Assembly (NCBI RefSeq): GCF_008831285.2
Contig: NW_022204507.1
Location: 5,166,174-5,230,173 of the forward strand
Direction: 5' to 3'
From: Nymphaea colorata
Taxonomy: Eukaryota; Streptophyta; Magnoliopsida; Nymphaeales; Nymphaeaceae
Length of the DNA: 64,000 bases
Shown here: piece by piece, positions 1-12,852 of the stretch
Numbering within the stretch: the first letter of the stretch is position 1
How the letters are laid out: the number at the start of each line of letters is the position of its first letter
Notes under the pieces: model-generated
The model's database searches: none
What the model was told of the DNA's origin: nothing
The model's input: only the letters and a program-made list of their open reading frames with translations
Made by a program: the position numbers and the translations under genes

Positions 1-2441
1 AGTTCTTCTCAAATGACATAATTTTTTTTTCCATGATAGAGACATCCTACATCAACATTCATGCCCCTAAATGCCTCAACAAAACAGCGTGGCTTAGAGA
101 AATCATCGGTACATCTTGAATGTGGCACGTGGTCTCAAGTTTCAGTTAGGCCTACCCTTAAAATGTTGGGACCTACGTGTATTAACGGCCACATATTTAA
201 TAAATAGGACCCCATCAAAAAAAAAATTGACAATCAAACTCCCTTTGAAAAATTATTTAAAAGAAAACCAACTTACAAGCATCAATGTGTGTTTGGTTGC
301 TTGTGTTTTGCTTCCTACCTCAAACCACATGGAAAATTTGATTGCAGGGCTCAACGAGGTGTGTTCATTGGGTATCCTACTGAACAAAAAGGCTACAAAC
401 TACTTGATTTGGAAAAAAAAAATCGTTAGTAGGGAGGTCTTCAATGAAACAGAATTTCCCACCAAACTCTCAAAGGATCAAACAAAAGTCTCATATTTTC
501 CAGTTATTCATTTCATATTTGATGACAATCATATACTTGAGAACAGAAATTCAAGTGAGCAAGGCCCTTGTTCTCGTCAACTGACTGAAAGGCAAGATGA
601 GGACATTACTACTGATTGCACAAACATTGAATAACCACCCGAAATTGTTTCAGAATCAAGTGGTGAGGCTGAAACAAATACTTCCCAAGAAACTTTACCA
701 AGCCCTCAACAACCAGTGCAAATCATCCAGAATATCAAAGCCATCCATTTTATTGAAGGATTTTTACTGTGGTATGGTCCATCATGATTCATGAAGTCCA
801 TCACCATCATGGAAAAGGGCTTCTACAAGGTATTGTGTGTCATAAGTTTTGTTACTTTTGTCTTTTTATCATTTTTCAGGTGCTCTTAAAAACTTTCGGT
901 TGAATCTCTCTTCAAACGGAACCTTCATCCTTTAGTCAGGCAGAGCAAGATCCAAATTGGATAAGAGCCATGCAAGAAGAAATTAAGGCATTAGAATCAA
1001 ACAACATTTGGACGCTAATCTCTCCTTCAACCAATGTGAAACCCGTCAGCTGCAAATGCTTTTATCGGATGAAGTATAAGGCAAATGGTGAAATAGAAAG
1101 GTTCAAAGCTAGATTAGTGTCCAAAGGGTATGCACAAGTGGAAGGCTTGGATTACCATGAGGCCTATGCGCCTATCGCAAAACTTGTTACTATTCGTTGT
1201 TTGATAGCAGCAAGTGAAAAACGAAATTGGATGCTGCAACAAATGTATGTATATAATGCCTTTCTAAACAGAAATTGGATGAAGAAGTCTACAATACATT
1301 GCATCCTAGTCATTGCGAAAAAGGAGAAACAAAATTGTGCAAGCTAAACAAGTTTATCTATGGGCTAAAACATACTCCCCAAACTGGTTCTTGAAGTTCT
1401 TGTCAAAAGTAGCTAATTATGGTTTTATGCAATCCGAGTGTGATTACACACTGTGTGCATATCAAAGAGAAAGCGTGTGCTTGGCAATTTTGGTGTACAT
1501 CGACGATGTCATTATTGCAGGAAATTTTATGAAATCCATAGAAAACTTCAAACTGTATCTTGGCAAAAGATTTTCCATGAAAGACATGGGCAACTTAAAA
1601 TATTTCCTTGGCCTAGAGCTTACCAAAGGGAAGAAAGGAATATTTTCATCACACCGCAAGTATGCTTGTAGCATTCTTGATGAATTTGGCCTTCTCAATG
1701 CCAAGCCATCTGAGGATCCCATGGAACCTAGTCAAACCCTTGTGGTCAATGATGTTGAAAATTTGAAAAAACCTTCATTGTTCCAAAGACTTGGGGGCAT
1801 CTTATACATATGACTATAACCAGGTCATAAATAGTTTTTTCTGTTCACTCTCTTAGCCGCCATATGCAGAAACTGACAACTACTCACTACAATGCTGCTA
1901 TAAAACTATTACACTATCTCAAACTTCACCAGGTCAAGGAATTTTTCTTCTAGTAGACAACAATTTCAATTTTATGGCGACTAGGGAGCTTGCAAAGACA
2001 CAAAGATCAATCTCTGGTTACTGTGTTTACTTGGGAGAACATCTAATCTTCTGAAAAGCAAAAAAAACTGATAACAATATCTCGTATCTAAGCCGAAGTA
2101 GAATATCATGCTATTGCGAACTCCTGCTGTGAACTTATCTGGCTAAGATATCTTCTAAAAGATCTCCAAGTGCCTCCTTCACCAGCGTAGCTTCTTTGTG
2201 ACCACAAAACAACATTGCAAATAGCAGTGAGCCCCATTTTACATGAATGCGCCAAGCATGTGGAGATCGACTGCCATCTAGTGCGTGATCAAGTAAAAAA
2301 TGGAACAATTGTCACAGTCTATGTTCCATCATGCTTACATCTGGCTGATCTATTTACCCAGTCTCTTGTCAAAGGTCAATTCAATTTTTTAAAGTTTAAA
2401 CTGGGTTTTGGAGACCCATGCAGACCAGTTTAAAGGAAGGG
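1..2441 (+). mobile_element. Ty1/copia remnant E1: integrase end, reverse transcriptase, RNase H
   Basis: This is the 3' part of a copia polyprotein, cut by the left window edge inside the integrase. About 1-330 reads as the end of the integrase core: a CxHxxMPQQN-like stretch near 50-80 and the ATYLINR motif near 190-208. Reverse transcriptase runs from about 961 to 1815, with the ARLVSKGYAQVEGLDYHEAYAP block at 1111-1172 and the catalytic YIDD at 1495-1506, then MKDMGNLKYFLGLEL. RNase H is readable in pieces from about 1975 (SISGYCVYLG, then AEVEYHAIANSCCELIWLRYL) to 2430 (HVEIDCHLVRDQV, ADLFTQSL). The frame breaks several times (near 630, 1330, 1815 and in RNase H), so the copy is dead. 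A polypurine tract at 2432-2441 leads into the 3' LTR. The integrase part matches 38097-38425, so E1 and E4 belong to one family. Confidence 0.9.
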
Positions 2442-2690
2442 TGTTATGAAAAAGGAAAACAATTCTTAAAGTTGTGTTATTAACACTGTTTTCTTTACGC
2501 CCATCGCAAAGCTGTAAAATTGAATTGTGGTGTTCCTTGTCACACATGGAATTCTCTATAAGGTTGAAGGCATGATTTTGTTATATAAAAAAAAATATGT
2601 TCTTTAATTTCTGTAATTGATTATGTACAGAAAGGATTCAAATATGTGAAATGAAGAAGAGCACAATGCTCTGTTCCATCCATTTGCAGC
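2442..2690 (+). repeat. 3' LTR of E1 (right end uncertain)
   Basis: The LTR starts at TGTTATG directly after the purine-rich tract AAAGGAAGGG. The same sequence recurs at 32140-32365, where it also begins with TGTTA and then keeps the landmarks TTCTTAAAG, TGTGTTATTAAC, TAAAATTGAATTGTGGTGTTC, AGGTTGAAGGCATGATT and GAAGAAGAGCAC. The right end is not defined, because the second copy is cut short after GAAGAAGAGCAC. Confidence 0.65.
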
Positions 2691-2714
2691 CTTCTCTGTT
2701 GTGTCCAGTTGATT

Positions 2715-2875
2715 ACATCGCAACCCATATTTTCTCTTGTGCGACATCTGAAACTGGAAGAACTTGCAAGAGGAGGAAAGGAGTGGGGTGGTGGACGAGG
2801 TGAGTTGGGCTTGTGATGATGCTCAACAGGTTGATGCATTATCTGGAGGTGCTTAGAAAAACTATTTAAATGTGT
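2715..2875 (+). repeat. Dispersed repeat shared with 27053-27215
   Basis: About 160 bp align with 27053-27215 in the same orientation. Shared landmarks are TTTTCTCTTGTGCG, CATCTGAAACT, GAGGAAAGGAGTGG, TTGGGCTTGTGATGATG and GGTTGATGCATTAT. It lies just downstream of the E1 LTR here and beside an LTR-like sequence there, so it may be part of a retroelement terminus. Its family is unknown. Confidence 0.6.
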
Positions 2876-4654
2876 TTTCCTAATTAGTTAGGTCATATTA
2901 GTAAGCTAGCAACAACTTTTGCATTGTAAACGTGATTCGACATTTTTCAGGCAAATTTTCTACCTGCATCTTAGTTTGAGTTTGAATTTATTGTGATAAA
3001 AGTAATGTTGCACATAAGGTGATTCCATTCTATAGACGACGTACTAATTCTTGGACATCAGGTGATGTGGTTGTAGAGCTCTAGGATATAGATGCATATC
3101 TGAGAGACATGGAGCAATCAACATGGTAGACTAATTAAATGACATATTGATGATATAGTGTTAGCTCATATGGAGCAACATTTATGTTCACTTTTAATTT
3201 GTGGGACTTCAGTTTGACTGAATAGAAAGATGATCTCCGTAGTTGTGGGGAAGGGAAGATTAATGAATGGGCTTGAGGTTCTTGGAGAAAATTTAGAGAA
3301 AGACACTTATTTGAAATGAACAGGTAATAGGCATGCAAGCTAAGAAATACAATGATGATGTTGATGCACATACATACAATTATTTCCAAATGTAGACACA
3401 TACAAATATGTATAGCAAAATTGACAGCAGTACTGTTTAATGCAGTGATTTTAAAATGAATTACATGTTATCAGGTTTTCTCATATAGTCTAGTTTGTTG
3501 GGGTATCCTCAAAGAACACAGTCAAGGTCAAGAATTAAACCTTTCTAGCATATTTGTTCAGCATAAGGTTTTAAAAATCATGAACAACGACTTCCATTGG
3601 CAAATTCTAATCCAGTGAGGGTGGCCAACTATGTAGCCCTTATGGCTTTCATTTTCTAGGCTAGCTGCGTGGGGCCAAATCAAGACGTTGAATGCCTTTG
3701 TCTCATAAAATCAAGACTTCATATGCTACTTGATGCTTATTAATTTGCTACGCTTTAGGGCAAAAAGTTGATGTTGTTCTAGTCTGTTTGGTGTGCTTGC
3801 TGGTTGTATGAGATGATTTTTTATCTGGGGCATTTATTAAACCACATGAGATGCAGATAATGATTATATGAAAGCATGAACAAAAACTGTACAACACTGC
3901 GTCGACTACATTGCAACAATTATCAAAGAAAATGGTGGCACTATGAGAAGGAAAAACCATTAGACAAAACATTTTTATGAAGATTTGGGGAGTGGGGGAA
4001 GGCAGAGAGACGATTTAATATTTAAGGTTTGGGGATCGAGGGAGGAGAAACATAGAGTTGAACATTTAGGGTGAGAGAGAGAAAGTGTGTGTGTTCTGAA
4101 AAGGAAATTCATTAAACCACCAGGGCCTTAATTAGAGAGAGAGAGAGAGAGATACCAATTTAGTCCTGTATTGAAGCAACAGGTGGGAGATGGTGAGAGA
4201 ATCTTATTAGAAAACAACAAGAGTTGCAAACTTATGGTACAGTTGACTGGTTGGACAAGATCTAGACTTGGATTAAACCTGGACCATTAATTTTAAGCTA
4301 TGTCACCAGAGTTTGGGGTGCGGGTGCGGGTGCGGATGCCGGAGTGGCACATTCCAACAAATTTAGGTGCGGTGGTGCGGTGAAGATATTTTATTATTAT
4401 TATTATTATTAATTTATTATATATATAACAGAATAAGCAAGTATATATTATTACTATAATTTAGTTATTAATGTATATAACATATTTGAATAATTGTACT
4501 GCGTAGAAAAATACAAAACAGCAGTAATTGTATTATAGTAATTTAGTAATATGACATTCTAACTGTGCTCGGGTATGAGTCGGAGCCACACCCATGTCTG
4601 GTGCGCACCGACTCGGGTGCGGCAGTAAAATAAAAGAGTCCAGAGATTTAGATC
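2876..4654. other. Unassigned DNA with simple repeats
   Basis: No coding exon or transposon domain was recognised. It holds GA-rich patches at about 4070-4090 and 4133-4153, an ATT run at about 4389-4412, and GC-rich imperfect repeats of GGGTGCGG near 4317-4380 and 4560-4622. The last two patches have a similar composition, so they may be halves of one degenerate element. Confidence 0.5.
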
Positions 4655-4875
4655 TTAAGTTGGATATTCAAAATCCAAATTCTGGATTTGGATGTGGGGT
4701 GTGTGTGTGTGTGTATGTGTGTATATATATATATATAAGTTAGATTTGCACATGAAATATAAGTTCTTTCATTCACATCAGAATCTGAGTTCAGATCTGA
4801 ATCTATGAATATCTAAAAAACCAGATATGATAATATCTGATTCAAATCCAATCCCTTGGCATTGACATCCCAGTT
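4655..4875 (-). repeat. Dispersed GGGATGTCAATG repeat, copy 1, with GT/AT microsatellite
   Basis: An AT-rich stretch of repeated AATCTGAATC/GATATC-type words ends on the plus strand in TTGGCATTGACATCCCA. Its complement matches the left ends of the copies at 31256 and 38437. A (GT)n(AT)n microsatellite lies at about 4697-4737. The class is unknown; I infer a non-autonomous repeat of plant genomes. Confidence 0.5.
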
Positions 4876-5250
4876 ATGTTTAGAAGTGACATTCCTGAAC
4901 CGCTGAAGCTAAGCCTTCGCTGTTTGCTGTGGCATTAATGTCAAGTGTAGGCGTGATTTTGGCTGAATATCAGAAGATATAGGCCCCAAATTGTAAATAA
5001 TAGTTACCACCAGATCGGCATCCTTTAAAACACACAAAATTTTTTATCCTCATAAGATTCACGTCTGGAGTTGAAAAGCTGACTTGAAAAATATACGCGA
5101 GGACACCTACCCGTGTATATATACAAGTAAAATAAAATTTACACATTTACGTCCACCTTCGCACTGCAGACGTGAGTCGTGTGACTTTTGACCCCATATA
5201 CCTGATGACGATCGACCCGTCATGAAATTTCCCTGAAATTGCCGGCTTTT
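4876..5250. other. Unassigned AT-rich DNA
   Basis: Nothing recognised on either strand. GC content rises sharply at about 5200, at the start of the next feature. Confidence 0.4.
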
Positions 5251-5251
5251 G

Positions 5252-6140
5252 TTAAATCGACAGTTCTTTGCTCACTTCCTTGCCATTGAGAAGAAGAACG
5301 CAGAGGGAAGATATGGACGTTGTCCCATTACGTTCATCCAGGGCTTGGGAGCCTCTTTGAACCGAGTTCCGGTAATCCAGAAGAGAACAGGAGAACCCTC
5401 CAATTCCTAATCCTCTGGTATCACCATCGGGTGCGTCCGAGGACCTGTCCATTGAGATCCGCCCAGAGGAGGCCTTAGAGGCGGATGGGTAAGACAAAGT
5501 CGCCGGAACATCGGCCAAGACAATGGAGATGGACGTTGAGTTGGGAGAACGCCGAATTAGGAGCCGGCAGCCTGCACCGACATCGGCCCCATAATGGATG
5601 GTGAGACTCACCAGCCACAGCCACTCCATGCATCTTCCTGCTTGTCGATTGCTTCCTCCCAAAGTTTTCTCTTTCTCTCATTGTGAATTGCTTCTTTCTG
5701 AAAGCTTCTCATTTAATTTGTCCAAAAGTTGAAGGGGGTGTGACGCCTTCATGAAGTGGCGATAGGGCTTGCTCTTCTCACAACGTCGGTTTTCCCAGCC
5801 CAGTCCCTTTCCCACGTCTTCTACATGACCTTCACTGCAGTGGGAATTGTCATCTCCCTCTTCCTTTACTACGTAGGTGGGCAGTGCTTTCACTTTCTTG
5901 TCTGTGGACCTCGTTCATCGTTATGTTAATATCAACTATTCAGTACTTTTCTTCTCCGATGTACAACCCGGAAAGAATAACGAGAATAATATGTCGCAGG
6001 TGAGCGTGTGCCGACGAAGTTCCAGCAGCCCATTCTACTGGTCTCCACCATGGCCCTTTTTGGAGCTCTTTCAGATTGGGGCTTCAGTACATACTTGGTC
6101 AGTTCAATTTTACAGTACAATTCGACGTTTTAAACGAAGC
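5252..6140 (+). pseudogene. Possible degenerate membrane-protein gene, unidentified
   Basis: This stretch is clearly richer in GC than its neighbours. On the plus strand an ATG at 5313 opens a protein-like reading (MDVVPLRSSRAWEPL) that is broken by a stop, and then continues as an acidic, serine-rich segment to about 5490. At about 5765-5880 a different frame gives a hydrophobic helix (MTFTAVGIVISLFLYYVG) ending in a GTGGG splice-donor-like site. At 6010-6120, after a CAG, a second hydrophobic run reads QQPILLVSTMALFGALSDWG. This looks like two or three exons of a multi-membrane-span protein with frameshifts. I do not recognise the family. The long minus-strand frame at 5252-5662 covers the same DNA and is probably its shadow. 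Confidence 0.3.
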
Positions 6141-6299
6141 AGACCAATGTGGGGCATATTAGTTACGAATTGGGGCCTTTATTTTCCTTTTTCCAGTCAT
6201 GTAATAAGGCCCTCCTTCTGTCCCTCGTACGTTCTAAACCAAAGCCAAAGCTTCACAACAAACATTCGATCGACCAGATTAGATATATATTGATGGAAT

Positions 6300-8682
6300 C
6301 CCATTTGAAAAGTAGAGGATGAATCCGAATGCATTTTTCTCCATAAGAAAATGCAAGAGCTCTTTCTAAGGGCTAACTATTTTCTGAATGCCAAACACCA
6401 ACAAAGGCATCCTGTAGGTGGATATTGTAACTGGGCACGTCTGAAGGTAAGAAACGAGTCCCCAGTGTCTTATAAGATATGAAAAGTTAGCGTCCTATCA
6501 ATATTGGAAATTAATGATGGTTGGGAAAATATTCCAACCCTTTCCGGAAGACTGTAGTCGTTTTTTCATGCATGGGGGAGAAATTGGAATATGACGACTT
6601 GCAAAGGTTAACTAGTATAGGAGTGCCTCCTCACATGCTGCTGCAGGTCAATTAGCTTACGGAATTTGGTTCGTTCACGAAACTGGCATGTCAGAGAAAA
6701 TTCTTGAGCTTTTCCTAAAAACTGAAGCTGTTATTTCATGGACAGGGATGAAAAGGGAAGATAATGGTATGTGGGAAGTTAGTATACGCGGGTTCAGTGC
6801 AAACACACTGCGAAATGGCATATATAGCATTCATTTCTGTGATCCTAATCCGTTCACGCGTTTCAAAATTATCCATATTTTGAGGAGACCTACCTGACTT
6901 GGTGTTGCTGAAGGGAATGCGGGGAAAAGGAGCGAAGGGAGAGGCCACATGAGAGAAAGGCCGACAAGGGGGAGTGTCTTGGAATCTAAACCTAAAGTAG
7001 GAAGTGAAAGTGGGAAAGATTAATTGCAACAACATATGTTGAAGATGACTCTTATTTTGGTTGATATATAGGCCAAACTGCTCAAATATGAGGTAATATG
7101 TTTTGTATAACTTGTGTACGTAGTGCCCCCAAGTGAAGGTGTGCTTGTATTTTATTCATATTATAATTCAATGACAATGCAGATATAAGTGTATACGCAG
7201 ATATACTATGATAAGATGACATCGTTCTCAAGATAATGCATCAAATCTGTAAAAGGACTAATGATCAGGCTGAAGTCGGTAGTGTTTATCAAGCATATAA
7301 TGAGGTTGATCATGATGTTAAGGGTTAGTTGATTAAATATGAAGTGCAAAATGATCAAAGCACATCATTCAAAAATGTCAAATGCAAGCCGCAAACAAGT
7401 CGAAAAAGAAAATGTAATGGAAAAGAATTGGTGCTCAGCCAAATTATCCATCACAAGCCTTATATTCCTTGAGAAAGCATTTGTCTCAGAATCCAATTTA
7501 CAAATTCTTCAGCTCAACATGATTGCCAAAATGTGTCTAAGTGTGAAGAATCCGTGGTTGACTTCTCAACCATTTGATATTTCTAACTGATTCACTTAGT
7601 TTGGTTGTTGAAGTTATAAAGGAGGATGACTTAGTTATATATGCATGTACATAGTGCCTTAGGAAACAAATATAAAGGTTTGTCATACCGATGACAACTT
7701 CAAAACTCTTCCCCCATTCTGGGAAATACATGATATTCTCATAAATCAAGAGAAGTGTTTGGAACTCTTCAATGGAAATCCGCAATCAGCAAGTGGGTTA
7801 TCAATAGTTGCCTTTTTGCTCAAAATAGGTGTGACCTTGGCAAAGGTAGAGGTTGTAGTAGAGGTGATAAATGATTCTAGAGTGTAGGAAAAGGTATATA
7901 TCCAAGTCCATTATGGATAGAAAAGTCAAGTAATTGGTGAATTATGTGGTAGGAGGAATAAAATGGCCAAGATCGCTAGAATTTACTAGAGGCGTTCATG
8001 GAAATGACTACGAAGTCAAAGCAAGACAATCAATGGCATCCAAATACAAGTACTGTGCATCATGTTGCGACTTTTGGTCTATATGTTTGATGCCAAATAT
8101 GAGTTTTTTGGTTTAGTTGGTGTCATGGTAGGCAATGATGTGCATGCCCCAATGGCAAATTAAGGCAAATCAATTCAAAAATAAGAGATTTCTATTAACC
8201 CATGACCATGTTTTAAAATAAAGTAAAATCTTCTATCCATATCTAATATATGCAAAGGTAAGAAGTGCAATATTGAGTTAACAACTCTGTTTTCTTTAGG
8301 TTAATGATGAGATGAACAAGAAAATGCAGTTTGGAGAGGGGAAGCTGTAAAGACAATATGTATGTCTATCTAATGGATAAACGGGCAAGTGGCTGGAATA
8401 AAGTGGACCAATCCCATAAGTTTGAATCTTTATTTGCTAGTTCTTATCATACTACAATTTCAAATTTTCTGTGGCATGATAGATCAGATAGGCTAGTAAT
8501 TATGTGATGAATCTGTTGAGAAATGATGATGTTATTTTGAATGCAAAAAACAAAATACAGAAATATGTTTTAATGGCCTTCTTACAAAATGTGGTCGTTC
8601 GCCATTTCAAATCTTTAAGCACATTTAGAATTTTTCCTTTCTAAATAATGCATGTAGACCTATGAGGACTTGTAATTGTTAA
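6300..8682. other. Unassigned DNA between the possible gene relic and E2
   Basis: No transposon domain or recognisable exon. A 69-codon frame at 6688-6897 (begins MSEKILELFLK) has no match I can name and no clear start context, so I do not call it a gene. Confidence 0.4.
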
Positions 8683-9050
8683 CCTGTTGTGGCACGTTAC
8701 GTGAAAGTTTGTTCATCTGCTGGAATCTCTAGAGGGATTTGGTAGTGGAGAACTATTGTGCAGAATATTTTATATTAAGATAAGGATCATTACCAGCAGA
8801 TAAATTTAGTTGTAAATAGCAAAAAATAGTTTTATTAATCGTTTATAAGGGCACTTATTGTAATTAGGACAGATATCATTTGATTCATCTCAACAAACTT
8901 CTTGCACACTATAAGAGTTTAGTAACCAAGGAAGTGCTATTTTAGCCTCTCCATCGCATGTGTATGTTCTTTCGGTTTTGCTCTAATACCCTATTTCGCT
9001 CTGTTTTACTTGTGCTTTGTTTTCCAGCATACGTAGTTTTTGATTTTATT
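8683..9050 (+). repeat. 5' LTR of E2
   Basis: It begins TGTTGTGG and ends just before the PBS. It aligns with 12853-13084 through shared blocks (GTTCATCTGCTG / GTTTATCAGCTG, GAACTATTGTGCAGAA / AAGCTATTGTGTAGAA, TTTTACTTGTGC, GATTTTAT). It is about 140 bp longer than the 3' LTR, whose middle appears deleted. Confidence 0.7.
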
Positions 9051-9051
9051 G

Positions 9052-9063
9052 TGGTATCAGATC
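9052..9063 (+). other. Primer-binding site of E2 (initiator-Met tRNA type)
   Basis: TGGTATCAGATC differs by one base from the usual plant copia PBS TGGTATCAGAGC and sits about 90 bp before the gag ATG, as expected. Confidence 0.8.
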
Positions 9064-10624
9064 TCTAAGCACTTTTTCTTTGAGCATGATCTTGGTCTCT
9101 TATTGGCCACTATGTGGTTATTTACTGACCATCATCTTGCACTTTCATCTTGGTGAACATATGGCAAAAACAAACGCAAATATGAATTCACTTACTAGAA
9201 AAACTCAATCGCCTCCAGTTCAAATATTTTGTCTAACATCAACATAGAATTTGACATCCCTTATTTGATGCATCATTTGGACAACCCATGAGATTTGTTG
9301 GTGAATTAGCATCTCAGTGGTAATAGCTATGGCACTTGGACATGGCCACTGATAATGGCACTTGCCACTAAGAACAAAATATCATTCATTAATGGTTCAT
9401 TGCCTATGCTTGAAGATTTTCTCTAAATTTTCCATTGAGATCTTATTACAATTGTATGCTCTTGTTCTAGATCATCAACTCATTATCTCATAAAATAGAA
9501 GAAAGTGTTATACAAACTGCCATAGAGTGAAAAGTACAATTAGATTTAGAAGAATGTTTTTACCAAAGTACCGCACAAATTTCAAATTAAGATTGTGATT
9601 AGTAAGATTAATGAAGATGCATTTTCTATGTCAGCATACTATATGAAATTCAAGGCCAACTGGGATGAGTTGGCCTCATATGATCCTCTTCTAGTATTTT
9701 TGTGGGGAGCAATGAAAAAAAAATTGAAATTCAATAAAAATAATGGGTGGTGCAGTTTCCAAGTGATGATTCCAAGAACCAAAAGGTGAAGATACTTGTC
9801 GACGATAATTGATATGCTCTTACTATTGTATCAAATGCCATACTCATGACCATTGCTTCAAGTTTCACAACCATACATCAAATGTGAAGGTATCTAAATC
9901 AAACCCTGACATGAGATATGATGAAAAATTCCACAATTATTTATAATGCCACTGCAAACTTTGTTGCAACTTTGTCAACAAATTTGTTTGGTGGCAAGGA
10001 AAGTGCTACACCCTCCATCACTTCGGACAAGTACAATTGACTATTGCAGTTGTTCAAAAAATGATCTACCATGCCTCTTGCAAGTCTAGCTAGTATATCA
10101 TAGACCCATAAACCCTTAGATTATCAATAATAGAGCAAGTAATTACATGATTTGCTCCATATCCTGTCTCAATCATCCATATAATGTCATCATTAATCCT
10201 AATGGAAGCTCTGATGCTCTTTGTCAAGGAAATGTCATCATTAATCCTCTTTTTGGTTCTTAATAAAACTGCTTGAAGCCTCAAATTTTTTTGTTTCATT
10301 TGATGTGCTTAAATGTGTTTTATATGACCAGAAAACTAAAATGAAGGTTAGCTTCGTTTGAAGTCAGAAAAGGGCTCTATTACCTGAAAAAGCATAACAC
10401 ATTTTTCAGTTTAGCCACTTTTTTTCATTTTGCTTTAGTAGTGAATGCTGGCGTAGGATTTTAGGACACAAAATATTCTCTATTTATGATCAAAATATAA
10501 GACTAAATCAAAATACTTGTTATGTTTGTTCAATTGCTAAGAAAACAAGATTACCTTGCACTTCTATTTGTATATCAATGAAAGCTACATTTGAACTCTT
10601 ACATATTTACCTATGGGGACTTAA

Positions 10625-11253
10625 CTCCTTCTCATCCATAACTAACTTACACTGTTTCATTAGTATTGTGGATGATCGCTCGTGCATTGTTGATACTTTC
10701 TACAAAGCATAAATATGAAAACAAATCTAAACTGTGAATTTTTTTCAAGTTTTTGAATATCCAACGCAAAGTTGACATCTTAAAAGTCAAGTCTGGTAGT
10801 GGCACAGAATTCTGAAACCAAGAACTTAAGGATTTTTTTGCTGAAAAAGGTGTCATCCATGAACTTAGTTGTCCCTATACACCCCAGTAGAATAGTGTTG
10901 TGAAAAAGAAACAACAATACATTTAAGATATAGCTCATTCATTAAGATTTCACGTAAATTTATCTATGAGATTTTGGGAAAAATGTATTCTAACAACAAT
11001 TTGTTTTATAGATAACTCCTTCTCATCCATAACTGACTTACACTGTTTCACTAGTATTGTGGATGATCACTCGTGCATTGTTGATACTTTCCACAAAGCT
11101 TAAATATGAAAACAAATCTAAATTGTGAATTTTTTTCAAGTTTTTAGATATCCAATGCAAAGTTGACATCTTAAAAGTCAAGTCTGGTAGTGGCACAGAA
11201 TTCTGAAACCAAGAACTTAAGGATTTTTTTGCTGAAAGAGGTGTCATAAATTT
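10625..11253 (+). repeat. Tandem duplication of about 391 bp inside the E2 integrase
   Basis: The stretch starting CTCCTTCTCATCCATAAC occurs at 10625 and again at 11016. Both copies encode the same integrase core segment (ST-IVDD, then FFKFL, SGSGTEF and LKDFFAE). The first copy runs on into HELSCPYTPQ at 10856-10890. The second is truncated at about 11253, within the codons after FFAERGV. Confidence 0.85.
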
Positions 11254-12852
11254 TTTTTCTTCCACCCCCCATTACTGATCAAACTTTAAAGACAAATATG
11301 TTCCTAAAACAGAGTGTTTATGACATTAGCAATAATAAGCAAAGTCATCCAACTACCTCTTCAAATTGTCACAACAATGATCAAGGAAATAGCCATTGAC
11401 AAGCGGTCGTGCATCCTGTTTTCCAATTCTGTATCCTTTCAAAGGTTTTCTCTTACTTATGAACCATCTCTGCTTATTGTTTCACATTTGTCTTAACCTC
11501 GATCATATTCTGAAGTAGTAAAGCACAAGTTCTAGCATTAATTGATGATAGCTTAAGATAAAGCATTGGAGGACATGAGAACATGGACTCTTACAAATTG
11601 TCCACCTAGTGTTCGATCAGTTGGTTGAAAGTGGGTATATAAGATGAAATTTAGATTAGATGGAACTGTTAAAATGATATGGGCAAATAGAGGAGCTGAA
11701 CTATAACGAACCATATGTACTAGTTACCAAATTAGTGTTTGTGAGATGCTTACAATTACCACAAAATTGAATTGGAGCCCACATCAATGATTGTCTACAA
11801 TACATTATTACATGGTTGCATGCTTGAAGTTGTTCTACCTGAAGGATATGGCTAACATGGGAAAAATAGAAGTTGTAAATTGAACAAATTATCCTATAGA
11901 CTCTAATAGGCTTCCCAAAACTGGTTTATCAAGTTCTCTAGTGTGCTTGCAAGCTATTGGTTTCTATAATGAAAGGTTAATTACTTGCTATTCACACTAC
12001 CCAAAGGTGAAAGTTTTATTATTGTCTTGGTCCATGTAGATGACTTTATCATTGTGAGAAATAAGGATGAAGAGATCAACAAGTTCAAGAATTACTTAAG
12101 TTTTTGCATATGAAAGATTTGGGAAAATTGAAATTTTTCTTAGGTCTTGAACTTGCAAGAAGAAAATAGGGAATTCATTTAGAACAAAGGAAATATGCTC
12201 TCGATATTAGTGAAAACCCTTGTCATATAGATGCAAAGTTTGTTCATACACCAATGAAAGAACACATACATCTGCCTAAAAATGATTGAGAATACATCAT
12301 AGACGATACGAAGTATGAGATTATTAAAGAAACTAAACAACGTAACAATTACATGGTCTGACATGCTAACAACAGTTATATGGAAAAACTTTGCAACAAT
12401 AATTGGGAAGCTGCTCTAAAGGTGGTTATACACATAAAAGATTGTCCCAGTTAAGGAGTTTTCATGCCAAGCATAAATGAATTCTAGATAAAAGTTTATG
12501 TGATTTATTCTTAGGTGGCAGTATTATATCTTGGAAAACAAAGAAACAGCTGATTATGTCAAGAACTTTGGTTGACGTCAAATATCATTTCATGGTTGAT
12601 GCATGTTGCAAAGTAGTCTCGTTCTAAAAATATATTCAAGCTCATCAGTTCATACGTATTGTGATAAACAAGCTACTCTCACCTCCAGAAATCTAGTGTT
12701 CATCAATGTACAAAAGGTATAGTGATTGATTGTCATTTGACACATAAGCTTACAGGTTTGTGTGCCAAAAACCATGTTGATGTAAAAAAAATTAGGTAGC
12801 TGACATATTTATAAAAGCCATTGGCAAAATTCAGTTCTACCATGATAAGGGA

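Noticed and set aside
1462-1722. Minus-strand frame over the E1 reverse transcriptase
   Set aside because: Exact antisense of the YIDD-containing domain.
5252-5662. 136-codon minus-strand gene
   Set aside because: Lacks a recognisable domain, and the plus strand of the same DNA reads more like decayed exons.
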